Shown here: positions 54,116 through 64,000 of the stretch, in pieces | Layout of the letters: every line of letters starts with the position of its first letter | Position numbering within the stretch: the stretch's first letter is position 1 | NCBI GenBank assembly: GCA_015143295.1 | Contig: CM026553.1 | Coordinates: forward strand, 62,001-126,000 | Direction: 5' to 3' | Length of the DNA: 64,000 bases | Source of the DNA: Tetracentron sinense | Taxonomy: Eukaryota; Streptophyta; Magnoliopsida; Trochodendrales; Trochodendraceae | Notes under the pieces: generated by a model | Told to the model about the DNA's origin: nothing | The model's input: only the letters and a program-made list of their open reading frames with translations | Databases searched by the model: none | Made by a program: the position numbers and the translations under genes

Positions 54116-54255
54116 CATGCCGTTCTTGGCGGATACGGACCATGCCTTGTGCACTTATTCAGATCACACAGTAATGAGACATGCCGTTCTTGGCGGATAC
54201 AGACCATGCCTTAGAAATCAGGTTGACATGCCGTTCTTGGAGGATACGGACCATG
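54116..54255 (-). repeat. Short tandem repeat in S2
   Basis: Three units of ACATGCCGTTCTTGGnGGATA, then CGGACCATG, stand in the slot between donor-like site and hairpin. Confidence 0.8.
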
Positions 54256-55206
54256 TCATGCTTATGCTTATTCAGAATGTCATACGTATGCCATGTTCAT
54301 GCTTGTGGTCCACATGTGTGACTTGTGAGACTCTTATCTTCGCATACACGTGCTTGTGTGCTTAAGTGTCGAAATTAATATTCGAGTTGGTAATTGCTTA
54401 GGTTCCGATCTCCCACCATGGAAACTCCACTATATGTCCCATACCAAATAGTTAGAGAATTCCCGGTCTAAGAGATTTTCCTCTAAGTTCTTACCTTCCC
54501 GACTACCAATTTCCATGCAAGTAATTGATATACTTACCAAACAATCACATATATATCTTATCATAATCCTTAACACAATTCATAATCAATTTACCACCAT
54601 TTCATAAGAGTATAATCGCATTTATCCATTCAAGCCTTTTCACAAACACCTTGAGTACACATATAATATGAATCAATTGTTTCTCTACTTTTCATGCATT
54701 CATCAAATCATAATTTCATCCATACAATCCATATATTCATCCACATCCACAAATTAATCCCATCCTCCATACATTCTATCCACATTCAAATCCATATTTC
54801 CATTCACATTCTCATCCATAATTAGCTTATTTCATAGAAAATTAGGGAAAATGCATCAACTATCTATTTCTACAATTCTTAGCACATCAACATTCATAAA
54901 ACCTTAAAATAGAGTTGATTAGGATAGTATATCGACCTTAGGAATCCTTCCCTTGGATTTAAAACGCTCCCGAGACGATTTGGAGAAGCTTCCCAAACTT
55001 TTCTTGCACTCTCCTATCAATCTCCTCCTTCTCCAAGAAAACCCTCTCTCAAAACCCTAGGGTTTCTCCCCCTTTTTGCCAAATTAGATTAGAACTAGGT
55101 GGAGTATTTTAATATTTCGAGTAGGACCCCCTATTTATAGCCTCAAGGTCTGAGAACAAAAAGACCAAAAAGCCCTTACTAAAAATCAGCAAAAATACTC
55201 GAAGGT

Positions 55207-55391
55207 CCGAGCGATCGGTGTTTATGACCGAGCGATCGGTTGCCTACCGATTGATCGGTGTTTCTGACCGAGCGACCGGTCAAAAACACACTCTCTGGAA
55301 TTTTTCCTCATACAAAATTTTGGACCAGTTGATAGATACCGATCGATCGGTTTTGGACCGATCGATCGCTGGTTCTGACCAAGCGATCGGT
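55207..55391. repeat. Palindrome cluster in S2, core ACCGATCGnTCGGT
   Basis: CCGAGCGATCGGT (twice), ACCGATTGATCGGT, ACCGAGCGACCGGT, ACCGATCGATCGGT, ACCGATCGATCGCT and ACCAAGCGATCGGT are present. The cluster encloses CTCTCTGGAA...CATACAAAATTTT, shared with Copia E1. Confidence 0.9.
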
Positions 55392-56176
55392 TCCTGCAGG
55401 TTTTGACTCCCTTTACTGTTTTGGCCATAACTTTTTACTCGTTCATCGGATTTTGACGATTCAACTTGCGTTGGATTCGTCTCTCGAAAATGAACATTTT
55501 TGGTGTTTTAGAATTTCCAATTTCCACTTAATTTATAGATTAAAATATCCCCAAAGTTGACTAATCTGTAATTTCATTAGACAAAACTCACTATTGACTT
55601 GACTTAAACTCAAAATGAGGAAAAACACTAAACATGAACCGCGAAGAGGGTTCCAACACCTTTCTAATGGTTCAAGAATCACTCAATTCCCATGAACGGT
55701 GCCAAAACTAGAGCTTCCTAAAGTTTAGGATGTGCTATGACATCCATCCGTTACAAGTTGATTAAGCCTAGTTTACATCACCATAATTAGATATAAATAC
55801 ACACACTTTAACACCTTATAAAGACTAAAATATCCTTAATACAATGCACTAAAAACATGAAAAAGATTCAGGTCTCTACATTTAGTGTTTCTTTTTGGAC
55901 GAGATGTTTATATTAGACTTTTTGACTTTTAGTTGATGTTGCCTTAGTTGTTTTACCCTACTAATGGTTTTAGACTATTTCGTTATGAGGAGCTATGGTG
56001 TGTGGACTATTATTGTACAGGATGGTTTGACTTTTTATGATCAAAATTTTATCATCCTCATTCTTGGAGACTCGTGTTAGCACGCCTTGTATGTATGGAT
56101 TTTAAGCAGGTTTATGTAATGTGACAATTCCAAAGTCCTATTTTAGCCTTGTAGGATTTTGGGGTCGTTACAGAGG

Positions 56177-56188
56177 TGGTATCAGAGC
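56177..56188 (+). other. Primer-binding site of A
   Basis: TGGTATCAGAGC stands four bases after the 5' LTR end, complementary to initiator tRNA-Met. Confidence 0.92.
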
Positions 56189-56377
56189 TCAAGGCGTTAG
56201 AGTCCTTAGGGCTAAGGTATTAAGTATAGGATATAGGAAGATGTTAACCTTAGGGAAGTAACATCAAACTTAGGACTTTAAAATTGTAGATGATTAAATT
56301 TTTGTTAAGCATAGACTTAAGCATTTATGTGAGCGTGTTTCTAAATGGATTGTCTTCTTCATCTCAGGATTATAGAT

Positions 56378-57613
56378 ATGAGGAGAGGTGGAAGAAATCA
56401 TAGGAATGGAGGTGGCAGTGTGACTGATGGGGATACTCCAGATGGTACTCCTCAGGCTAATGTGGGTCGGGCTATGGAAGCTATTGCTGCAGCCATGGAG
56501 AGACAAGCTGAAATTATGGCCCAGCAAACTGCATTACTAGCAGCTAGTCAAACTAGGCAAGAGATGCTGGTTGATGTTCACCCACCATAACATAATGGAG
56601 TGGAAGCTTTCAAGAGAATGGGTCCTCCAGCATTCTATGGGAGTAGGGATCCATCAGTGACAGAGTTGTGGATTATGCAGTTGGTGAAGATATTCTCTAT
56701 GCTCGAGGCCACTGATGAGCAAAGAGTGAGATGGGCCTCATTTATGATGGAAGGAGAGGTGGAACATTGGTGGAGGACGGCATCCAGGAAGAGAAATGAG
56801 GTACGGTTTGGACAGGAGTGGACATGGGGAGAGTTCCTCGATGTCTTCTATGAGCAGTATTTTCCGACATCCGTGAGGGAGCGGAAAGAGATCGAGTTCT
56901 CTACTCTTCGATAGGGAAGCATGTCAGTGGCCGAGTATGAGGCCAATTTTGTAGAGTTATCCTGATTTGCACCTCATCTGATCACTACCGAGAGCATGAA
57001 GGCAAGAAGATTTGAAGGAGGTTTAAGAAATCACATCCGAGACAAGATAGAGATCCTATGTCTTGGATCATATCGAGAGGTAAGCGAACGAGCTTTGATT
57101 GCCGAGAAAAGGTCGACTGAGTTTTGGAGGAAGAAGGGACTGCAAGAAGGCAAGTATGGCTCGCAGGATAAGAGGCCAAGGATGACAGGTCCAGCACCAG
57201 TGGCTAGGCTAACCTCGTATCAGAGGCCAGTAGTTGCACCCACCATTCACTGTGCTACTCCTCAGGTACCACGAGCCGCCCCATCTGCTCCATGGGCGAC
57301 TGCGTATGAGGTATTCCATTATTGTAGTAAGAGGCATGTGTCGGGTGAGTGTCGAGCAGTCACAGGGGGATGTTTTCATTGTGGTAGTATTGAGCATCAG
57401 ATTCGTGATTGCCCAGTTCGAGGTATGCAGATGCCACCATAAAGTCAGCCCCAGGGAGCTAGACCCCCAGTTAGGCAGCCTGTACAGCAGAGGACATCTC
57501 AGGGTCAAAGGCCCCAACAGCCTCGCCAGCCAGTTCAGGGTCGAGTGTTTACCATTTCCGAGCAGGATGCACAGGCGTTCGATGACGTTGTGCAAGGTAC
57601 GTTTAAATCCTAG
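56378..57613 (+). pseudogene. Tekay-type Gypsy Gag of A, four stops in one frame
   Basis: From ATG 56378 (MRRGGRNHRNGG) one frame runs to a TAG at 57611. It is broken by TAA 56588, TAG 56912, TGA 56963 and TAA 57440. Each is explained by C to T in CAA, CAG or CGA, and no frameshift is seen. Gag motifs are MGPPAFYGSRDPSVTELWIM, EGEVEHWWR, FYEQYFPTSVRERKEIEF, FAPHL and RRFEGGLRNHIRDKIEIL. A first zinc finger is eroded (HYCSKRHVSGEC), while the second reads CFHCGSIEHQIRDC. It ends DDVVQG followed by GTACG, the same point at which the gag of G ends. The leader end ATCTCAG before the ATG resembles a splice acceptor. Confidence 0.9.
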
Positions 57614-57699
57614 ATTAAATTATGTATAATGTTATTTTGTTTGTATGACTGTGATGTTTGCTACTGTGTACAAGCATGCAAAGTATATAATTATGGTTT

Positions 57700-60600
57700 G
57701 TGCACATGCTAAGCACCTTGTTAGTAAATGATTGTTTAGCTCGTGTGTTTATTGACACCGGATCGACTTATTCTTTTGTCACTCCTAGTTTTGCTCAAGC
57801 TTTCCCTTCGGAGCCAAGTATGTTAGACCGCAAGCTAGCTATCGCCACTCCAATGGGTAGTTCAGTCATCACTGATAAGGTCTATTGCGCTTGTGATATT
57901 CGGGTAGGTCCCAGAGAATTGCCAGCCAATCTGATTGTCCTAGATTTTCAAGATTTTGACATCATCTTAGGCATGGATTGGCCTTCCACCTACCATGGCC
58001 ATGTGGACTGTTTCGGGAAAGTGGTTAACTTTAAGCCAATTAGTGGGCCTCCCTTTCATTTTCGGGGTTTGAACAAGGGGGATGTAGCTAGATTTGTAGC
58101 CTTGAGCCTTTCTGCACCGGAAGCACCGAACTCCTTGAACATTCCAGTGGTGAATGAATTCCTAGATGTTTTTCCTAAAGATTTACTGGGTTTACCACCG
58201 GATAGGGAGATAGAGTTTGCAATTGAATTAGCTCCGGGTACGGCACCCATCTCTAAAGCTCCATTTAGGATGGCTCCAGCAGAGTTGAAAGAGCTAAAGG
58301 AGCAGATTGAAGAGTTGCTCAATCTTGGATTCATTCGCCCAAGTGTATCACCTTGGGGAGCTCCAGTCCTATTTGTGAGGAAGAAGGATGGTTCGATGAG
58401 GATGTGCATCGACTATCGGCAACTGAATAAGGTCACTATCAAGAGCAAATATCCTTTGCCTAGGATCGATGACTTGTTTGATCAGTTGTAAGGAGCTAAG
58501 TATTTCTCCAAGATCGACTTAAGGTCAAGCTACCATCAGTTGAAGATAAAGGCGGAAGATGTGCCTAAGTCTGCATTCAGGACCAGATATAGGCATTTTG
58601 AATTCCTAGTCATGTCGTTCGGTTTCACAAATGCCCCGGCTACTTCATGGATCTCATGAACAGAATCTTCAAGTCGACTCTGGACCGCTTTGTGATCGTG
58701 TTTGTGGATGACATTCTAGTGTACTCCAGGACACGGAAGGAGCATGAGATGCATCTCCGGGTCACACTGAAGATACTTCATGAGCATAAGCTATATGCTA
58801 AGCCATGTGGTGTCAGAAGAGGGGATTTCTGCAGATTCTTCCAAGATAGAAGCAGTGGAAGGATGGGGAAGGCCAAAGAGCGTTACAGAGGTGCGAAGCT
58901 TCTTGGGCCTAGCTAGATATTATCGAAGATTTGTAGAAGGATTTTCCAGTTTGGCAGCTCCACTCACTCACCTAACTCGAAAGAACGCCAAATTCGAGTG
59001 GAATGAGAAATGTGAGAAGAGTTTTCTTGAGTTGAAGAAGCGTCTCACCACCGCTTCGATCTTGACTGTTCCATTTGGTAGTGAAGGTTTTGTGGTGTAC
59101 AGTGACGCCTCACTCATTGGGTTAGGTTGTGTTCTTATGCAACACGGAAAAGTTATTGCCTATGCTTCTCAGCAGTTGAAAGACCACGAGAAGAACTATC
59201 CTACCCATGATTTGGAGTTAGCAGCTTTAGTTTTTGCTCTTAAGATCTGGAGACACTACTTGTACGGTGCACAGTTTGAAGTTTTCACCGACCACAAAAG
59301 CTTAAAGTATTTGTTCTCACAGAAAGAGTTAAATTTGAGGCAGCGTCGCTGGGTGAAATTCCTCAAGGATTATGATTGCTTTATCCAGTACCACCCAGGG
59401 AAAGCAAATGTGGTGGCAGATGTGCTAAGTAGGTGACCTACGGGATTCTTGGCACACTTGATGGTCCAAGAATGGAAGCTACTTGAAGAGGTGTCTAGCC
59501 TTGATGCGGGTTTCAGTGTTGGAGCGTCCGGAGCCTTGTTGGCTAACATTATGGTCAGGCCATCCTTATTGGACAGGATTAAAGACCTGCAGTGGAATGA
59601 TGGAAAACTTCACGTTACTATGAATAAGTCGCTTAGCAGTGGGTTTGAGGATTTCTCTTGGAGAGATAGTGGAGTCTGTTTCAAAGGTAGACTTTGTGTT
59701 CCGGATGATGAAGATTTAAGAAGGGAGATTCTGGATGAAGAACACAAGTCCAAATACACCGTGCATCAGGGAGGTACTAAGATGTACCAAAACCTCAAGA
59801 AGTATTTCTGGTGGAAAGGTATGAAGAAGGATGTGGCTACCTTTGTATCTAAGTGTTTGGTGTGTCAGCAAGTGAAGGCCGAACACAGGAGACCGGCAGG
59901 ACTTCTTCAGTCTCTTCCTGTTCCCGAGTGGAAGTGGGAAAATATCTCCATGGATTTTATTGTTGGTTTGCCAAAGACGGCCAAGAACTTTGATGCCATT
60001 TGGGTTGTGGTTTACCGATTGACTAAATCAGCTCACTTTCTTCTATATCAGACCACTTTCAACTCCAACCAATTGGCTAACCTCTATATTAAGGAGATAG
60101 TCCGTTTGCATGGAGTGCCAGTTAGCATCGTTTCTGATCGAGATCTTAGATTTACATCCAAATTCTGGAAGATTTTCAGCAGGCCATGGGTTCCCATTTG
60201 GATTTTAGTATGACATTTTATCCGTAAATAGATGGGCAAACTGAGAGAGTGAACCAGATCATAGAGGACATACTACGAGCTTGCATGTTAGACTTTCAGG
60301 GTAGTTGGGTTGATCACTTGCCATTGGTTGAGTTTGCCTACAACAATAGCTATCAAGCTAGCATTCAGATGACACCGTTTGAGGCACTTTATGGGAGGAG
60401 TTGTCGTTCACCTTTGTGTTGGCACGAAGTTGGCGAGAGGAAGCTTTTGGGTCTCGAGCTCGTTGGTCAGATTGTGGATAGAGTTCAGTTGATTAGGGAG
60501 AGGTTGAAGGCAGCTCAAAGTAGACAGAAGAGCTATGCCGATACTCGAAGGAGAAACCTTGAGTTCCAAGTTGGAGATTTTGTGTTTGTAAAGATCTCAT

Positions 60601-60989
60601 CTACGAAGGGGGTGATGAGATTCGACAAGCGGGGCAAGCTTAGTCTGAGATATGTGGGTCCTTTTGAGATTATCACCCGAGTTGGGGAAGTTGCTTATCG
60701 GGTCGCCTTGCCACCTTATATGAAAGGTGTGCATAATGTCTTTCACATCTCTATATTGAGGAAATACATTGTTGATCCTTCACATGTCATTCATTTGGAA
60801 CTGTTGGAAATTCGGGAAAATTTGACTCTAGTGGAGCAACCGGATCGAATCTTGGATCAAAAGGAGCAAGTTTTGCATTCTAAGGTCATTCCTCTTGTAC
60901 TCTTGCAATGAGAGCATCACTCTAGAGAAGAGGCTACTTGAGAGAGAGAAGCCGAAGTCCGCGAAAAGTACCCGAACTTGTTCACCTAA
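57700..60989 (+). pseudogene. Tekay-type Gypsy Pol of A: protease, RT, RNase H, integrase, chromodomain-like tail
   Basis: The protease shows [19 protein letters not shown] (57755). The RT shows [40 protein letters not shown] and [20 protein letters not shown]. The RNase H shows [40 protein letters not shown] and [14 protein letters not shown]. The integrase has its HHCC region ([28 protein letters not shown]), the core MDFIVGLP and VSDRD, then after a frameshift TDGQTERVNQ-like wording and LPLVEFAYNNSYQASIQMTP. The C-terminus (VFHISILRKYIVDPSHV, PDRILDQKEQVLHSKVIPLV) fits the Tekay chromodomain region. Lesions are TAA 58489, a frameshift near 58640, a deletion of about 45-50 bp near 58803, TGA 59434, a frameshift near 60178, TAA 60225, TGA 60909 and TGA 60939. 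Confidence 0.93.
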
Positions 60990-61019
60990 GGTACGTAAAT
61001 TTCGAGGACGAAATTCTTT

Positions 61020-61032
61020 TAAGGGGGGAGAA
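61020..61032 (+). other. Polypurine tract of A
   Basis: AAGGGGGGAGAA precedes the LTR TG at 61033, after the Tekay phrase TTTCGAGGACGAAATTC. Confidence 0.9.
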
Positions 61033-61533
61033 TGTAGAGACCCAAATTTTTTTCATGTTTTTATTGCAAGTATTAGGGGTATTATAGTCCTTGTGATGTT
61101 TTAATGTTTATGTATTTATATCTAATTGGTGTAGTGTGATTAGGGCTTAATCAAACTTGTAAGCAGAGAGATGTCATATCACACCTTGACCTTTAGGAAG
61201 CTCCAGTTTTGGCACCATTTATTGGAATTGAGTGATTCTTGAACCATCAGAAAGGTCTTGGAACCCTCTTCGAGGTTCATGTTTAATGTTTTTCCATGTT
61301 TTTGGTCTAAGATAAGTCAAAAGGCGGGTTTTTCAATGTCTTGTCTGATGGAATTACAGATCAGTCAACTTTGGGGACTTTTGGTCCATAATTGAAGGGA
61401 ATTTGGAAATTCTAAAATACCAAAAAAGTTCCTTTTTGAAAGACGAATCCAATGCAAGTTGAATTGTCGAAATCCGACGATCGAGTCAAAAGTTATGGCC
61501 GAAACAGTAAAACGGGTTAAAAACCTGTAGAAC

Positions 61534-61748
61534 ACCGATCGCTAGGGATCGATCGGTACAAAACCGATCGCTCGGTCAGAAGTAGCGATTGATCGGTCCA
61601 AAACCGATTGATTGGTATCTATCGACTGGTCAAAAATTTTGTATGGGGAAAATTTCCAGAGAGTGTGTTTTTAACCGAGAGCTCGGTCAGAAACACTGAT
61701 CGATCGGTTAAGAACCGATTGATCGGTCATAACCACCGATCGCTCGAT
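61534..61748. repeat. Palindrome cluster in the A 3' LTR
   Basis: It is the same set as 45619-45831 with point changes, for example ACCGATTGATTGGT for ACTGATCGATCGGT and CCGATCGCTCGATC at the end. Confidence 0.9.
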
Positions 61749-63075
61749 CCTTCGTGTTTTTGTAGAATTTCAGTAAGGGCTTTTTGGTCTTTTGGTCCTC
61801 AATCCTTGGGGCTATAAATAGGGATCCTATTTCGGGGTATTAGAATACTCTACCTATTTCTAACCTAATTTGGCAAAAAGGGAGAGAAAACCTAGGATTT
61901 TGAGAGAGGGATTTCTTGGAGAAGAAGAAGATAGCTTGGGTATCGCTAGGAAAGCTTAGAGATCGTCCTCAAAGCTTCCCCAAATCATCTTGGGAGCGAT
62001 TTGGATCCAAGGGTAGGATCCCTAAGGTTGATCAACTCTCTAACTCAACCATATTATTGATGTTTTGTGAATATTGGTATAATGTAAATGATAGAAATGG
62101 AGATTGATTATGTTTTTCCCGAATTATATATGGATTAAGCTTGTTAGAGATGGAATTAGGTTTATATTATGGATGGATTGAATGGAGGAAGGGAAATACT
62201 ATGGAGGATGGGATGAATGTATGGATGTGGATCATGTTTGAGTAGTGGGGATGGATTATTGTGTAATTGAATGTTAAAAATGGGAAATGGCAAAGTATCT
62301 ATAATTAACACACTCAAGGTGTCTGTTGACATGTTTAAGAAGGAGAAATGCTAGTATGATGCTATTGATTATTAATAAACTAAGTTAAATGGATAATTAT
62401 TGTTGTTATGATAAATTATGCTCTATTCTCTTGTATGGTGATAGGCATTTGGGTAGGCCAAACCTTAGAGGAAAATCCTCCACGTTAGGAATTCTCTAAC
62501 TAGAGAGATGTAACCTAGCGGAGTTTCCTAATGGAAAATTGGAATTTAAGGGATGACTTATTTGAATTCCAATCACGACACTCAAGCACACATGCACTCG
62601 CATGGTAAGTATTCCAGTCTCATGAGTCCACTTGTCTAACAAGCATGCATGCATTGGATACGAACATGTTACGAATTATGCTATGAAAGACTGATCCCCC
62701 ACTATGAACATCCACTCTATGCATTGTCGCATTCATGCTATGCTATGAAATAATGATCCCCCATTACGAACATCCACTCTATGCGTTGTCGAACACTATG
62801 AATTATGCGTTGCCGGGACAAAACACTATGATTATGCGTTGTGGGGACAAACACACTATGAATCATGCATATATGAGTCTATGCATATGTTAAGTTAAGT
62901 TCATGGATAAGAATTTCGCGAGTACTTAAGTCAAGATGATGTTATGACATGTTATATGCTCCGCACTCTGATTATGTCTATTTTACGTAAAAGTATTATG
63001 ATTAAGCATCGATAAACTAAGTTAGGATATTATTATTGCTCATGCTATTTTATGTTGTTGTTAGTTTGTTTATCC

Positions 63076-63096
63076 ACTGAGTATTCCATGCTCAGT
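63076..63096 (+). repeat. Conserved hairpin of Tekay LTRs (A 3' copy)
   Basis: Arms ACTGAGTA / TGCTCAGT, loop TTCCA, identical to the 5' LTR copy. Confidence 0.85.
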
Positions 63097-63118
63097 CGAC
63101 CTGTCATTGTCTTCAGGT

Positions 63119-63220
63119 TTAGGAGGAGAGCCGTGGACCGAGGAGGTGTACACCGAAGAAGAGGGAGAAGGTGAGTTTCCTGAGGGGGATGCTAGGGATT
63201 TTGATAATCATCCCTATTGA
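63119..63220 (+). other. Acidic mini-ORF segment in the A 3' LTR
   Basis: The frame reads LGGEPWTEEVYTEEEGEGEF, PEGDARDFDNHPY and stops. It differs from the 5' LTR copy at four residues (P/S, T/A, D/E, N/S). Confidence 0.55.
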
Positions 63221-63521
63221 GTAGTTTATTGTTTCTTTTTGAACGAGATGTTTATATTAGACTTTTTGACTTTTAGTTGATGTTGCCTTAGTTGTTTTAC
63301 CCTACTGATGGTTTTAGACTATTTCATTATGAGGAGCTATGGTGTGTGGACTATTATTGTACATGATGGTTTGACTTTTTATGATCAAAATTTTATTATC
63401 CTCATTCTTGGAGACTTGTGTTAGCACGCCTTGTATGTATGGATTTTAAGCAGATTTATGTAATGTGACGATTCCAAAGTCCTATTTTAGCCTTGTAGGA
63501 TTTTAGGGTCGTTACACTTGA

Positions 63522-64000
63522 AGACTTTAAGCAAGGATCATCCTCCATCAAGCTAGGAGATCCATACTCAAGAACTCACAATCAAGGGGTTTTCTTCAAG
63601 ATTTGGGGAAAATCCTTAAGGTTAGTACACCCTACTAACTCCCTTAGCAATAACCTAGGTTTTTCTATCGTGTATGAGGACTCTTGATCGTATGTTTTTC
63701 TTCCTTTTGAAATATATCATCTTTCCTAAATATAAACAAGATAAAGTAAAGGGTATGGATGTGTGGATGGGATGGTGATTGAGGCGATTGGATGCCGTAT
63801 GGATGTTGTGTGATGTGTGAAATGTAAAATGGTGGATGGGCATTCTACAAATAATGAACTTACCTTGATGATTTGATGAAAAATATGCACTAAAAAGAGT
63901 AAATGAAACTATTAAGGAATGTTGCACGCCAGGTGTTTGATAAAATGCCTAAACTAGGAGTAAACTAATTAAATGAAGAAAATGGAAGTAGGCCTTATGC
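63522..64000 (+). repeat. LTR B, second part, running off the right edge
   Basis: It continues from 45116 after element A and its CTTGA duplication. It holds the end of the leader and a donor-like CCTTAAG/GTTAGTACACC at 63620, then an intron-like AT-rich stretch. No gene is supported. A minus-strand frame at 63927-63655 has no recognisable features. Confidence 0.8.

Larger units (their letters stand above)
53418..55880 (-). repeat. S2: solo Tekay-type LTR (2,463 bp), inverted, in the A 5' LTR
   Basis: It is flanked by TTTAG at 53413-53417 and 55881-55885. On the minus strand it runs TGTAGAGACC...GGGGTCGTTACA, so it is the same family as the A LTR in the opposite direction. It carries the box (55424-55475), palindrome cluster (55207-55391), TATA (55132-55139), donor-like CCTAAG/GTCGAT near 54936, three ACATGCCGTTCTTGG...GGATACGGACCATG repeats (54116-54255), the hairpin (53840-53859), acceptor-like GGCAG/GT (53821) and the acidic frame (53818-53705). 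Confidence 0.93.
45117..56172 (+). repeat. 5' LTR of A, split by the LINE and S2
   Basis: The three LTR parts (45117-46431, 52541-53417, 55886-56172) join to the same order as the intact 3' LTR. Features are the box at 45533-45584, the palindrome cluster at 45619-45831, a TATA box at 45896-45903, a donor-like CCTTAGG/GTCGATAAAC near 46109, the hairpin at 53264-53284, an acceptor-like CTTCAG/GT at 53304 and the acidic frame at 53307-53408. It ends GGGGTCGTTACA. Confidence 0.9.
45117..63516 (+). mobile_element. A: composite 18.4-kb Tekay-type Gypsy element
   Basis: It is bounded by TG at 45117 and CA at 63516, with the 5-bp duplication CTTGA at 45112-45116 and 63517-63521. The order is 5' LTR (45117-56172), PBS (56177), gag, pol with chromodomain-like tail, polypurine tract and 3' LTR (61033-63516). 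Two later insertions swell the 5' LTR: an L1 LINE (46432-52529) and solo LTR S2 (53418-55880). The LTRs look about 95% identical over the first 75 bases (four differences by eye). Confidence 0.93.
61033..63516 (+). repeat. 3' LTR of A (2,484 bp)
   Basis: It is uninterrupted, TGTAGAGACCC...GGGTCGTTACA. It gives the reference order for the family: box 61448-61499, palindromes 61534-61748, TATA 61813-61820, donor-like CCCTAAG/GTTGATCAAC near 62026, hairpin 63076-63096, acceptor-like CTTCAG/GT at 63116 and acidic frame 63119-63220. Confidence 0.93.

Overview
This is a piece of a large, repeat-dominated plant nuclear genome, almost certainly an angiosperm. It holds Tekay/Del-type chromovirus Gypsy elements, Tat-type Gypsy elements with a second RNase H, Sirevirus-type and Tnt1-like Copia elements and an RNase-H-bearing plant L1 LINE. 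Several primer-binding sites match the plant initiator tRNA-Met tail (TGGTATCAGAGC). I see no convincing host gene, no RNA gene and no CRISPR array. Nearly every base can be assigned to nested retrotransposons. Element names (E1, A, G and so on) are local to this report.

Layout. 1-3437: Sirevirus-type Copia E1 (minus), with a Gag frame open off the left edge, then a primer-binding site (PBS) and an LTR. 3438-8564: gag-only Sirevirus-type element E2 (minus). 8565-14800: Tat element T1, with an integrase remnant, a hairpin-rich LTR-like region, UTR repeats and an 82-bp minisatellite. 14801-23930: Tnt1-like Copia C (minus), split by G, a gag-only Tekay element with an intact gag. 23936-27059: one or more LTRs (D). 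27300-34732: Tat element T2 (minus), with a DUF7745-like ORF, gag, RT and two RNase H domains, split by a solo Sirevirus-like LTR. 34733-37076: Tat UTR and hairpin-rich region T3 with an unexplained 195-aa ORF. 37077 to the end is a deep nest: E3 (gag-only, like E2) carries solo LTR S1 in one LTR and Tekay LTR B in the other. B is split by the 18.4-kb composite Tekay element A (TSD CTTGA). The 5' LTR of A carries a full-length L1 LINE (11-bp TSD) and an inverted solo LTR S2 (TSD TTTAG).

The most interesting signal lies in the LTRs. (1) Just upstream of the TATA box, LTRs of different families carry clusters of short palindromes with family-specific cores (ACCGATCGnTCGGT, CTACGATCGATCGTAG, CCAGTCGATC/GATCGACTGG, GGGTCGACCC, CTAATnnnATTAG). 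One core and its flanks are shared, in the same orientation, by Copia and Gypsy LTRs. (2) Tat LTR-like regions are mosaics of about a dozen different hairpins in a few hundred bases. (3) Tekay LTRs share a donor-like AAG/GT, a covarying RNA-type hairpin, an acceptor-like AG/GT and a short acidic reading frame whose differences between two families are rich in synonymous changes. These point to an undescribed, selected structural and possibly coding system in plant LTRs. All of it was read by eye, and alignments, folding and expression data would decide it.
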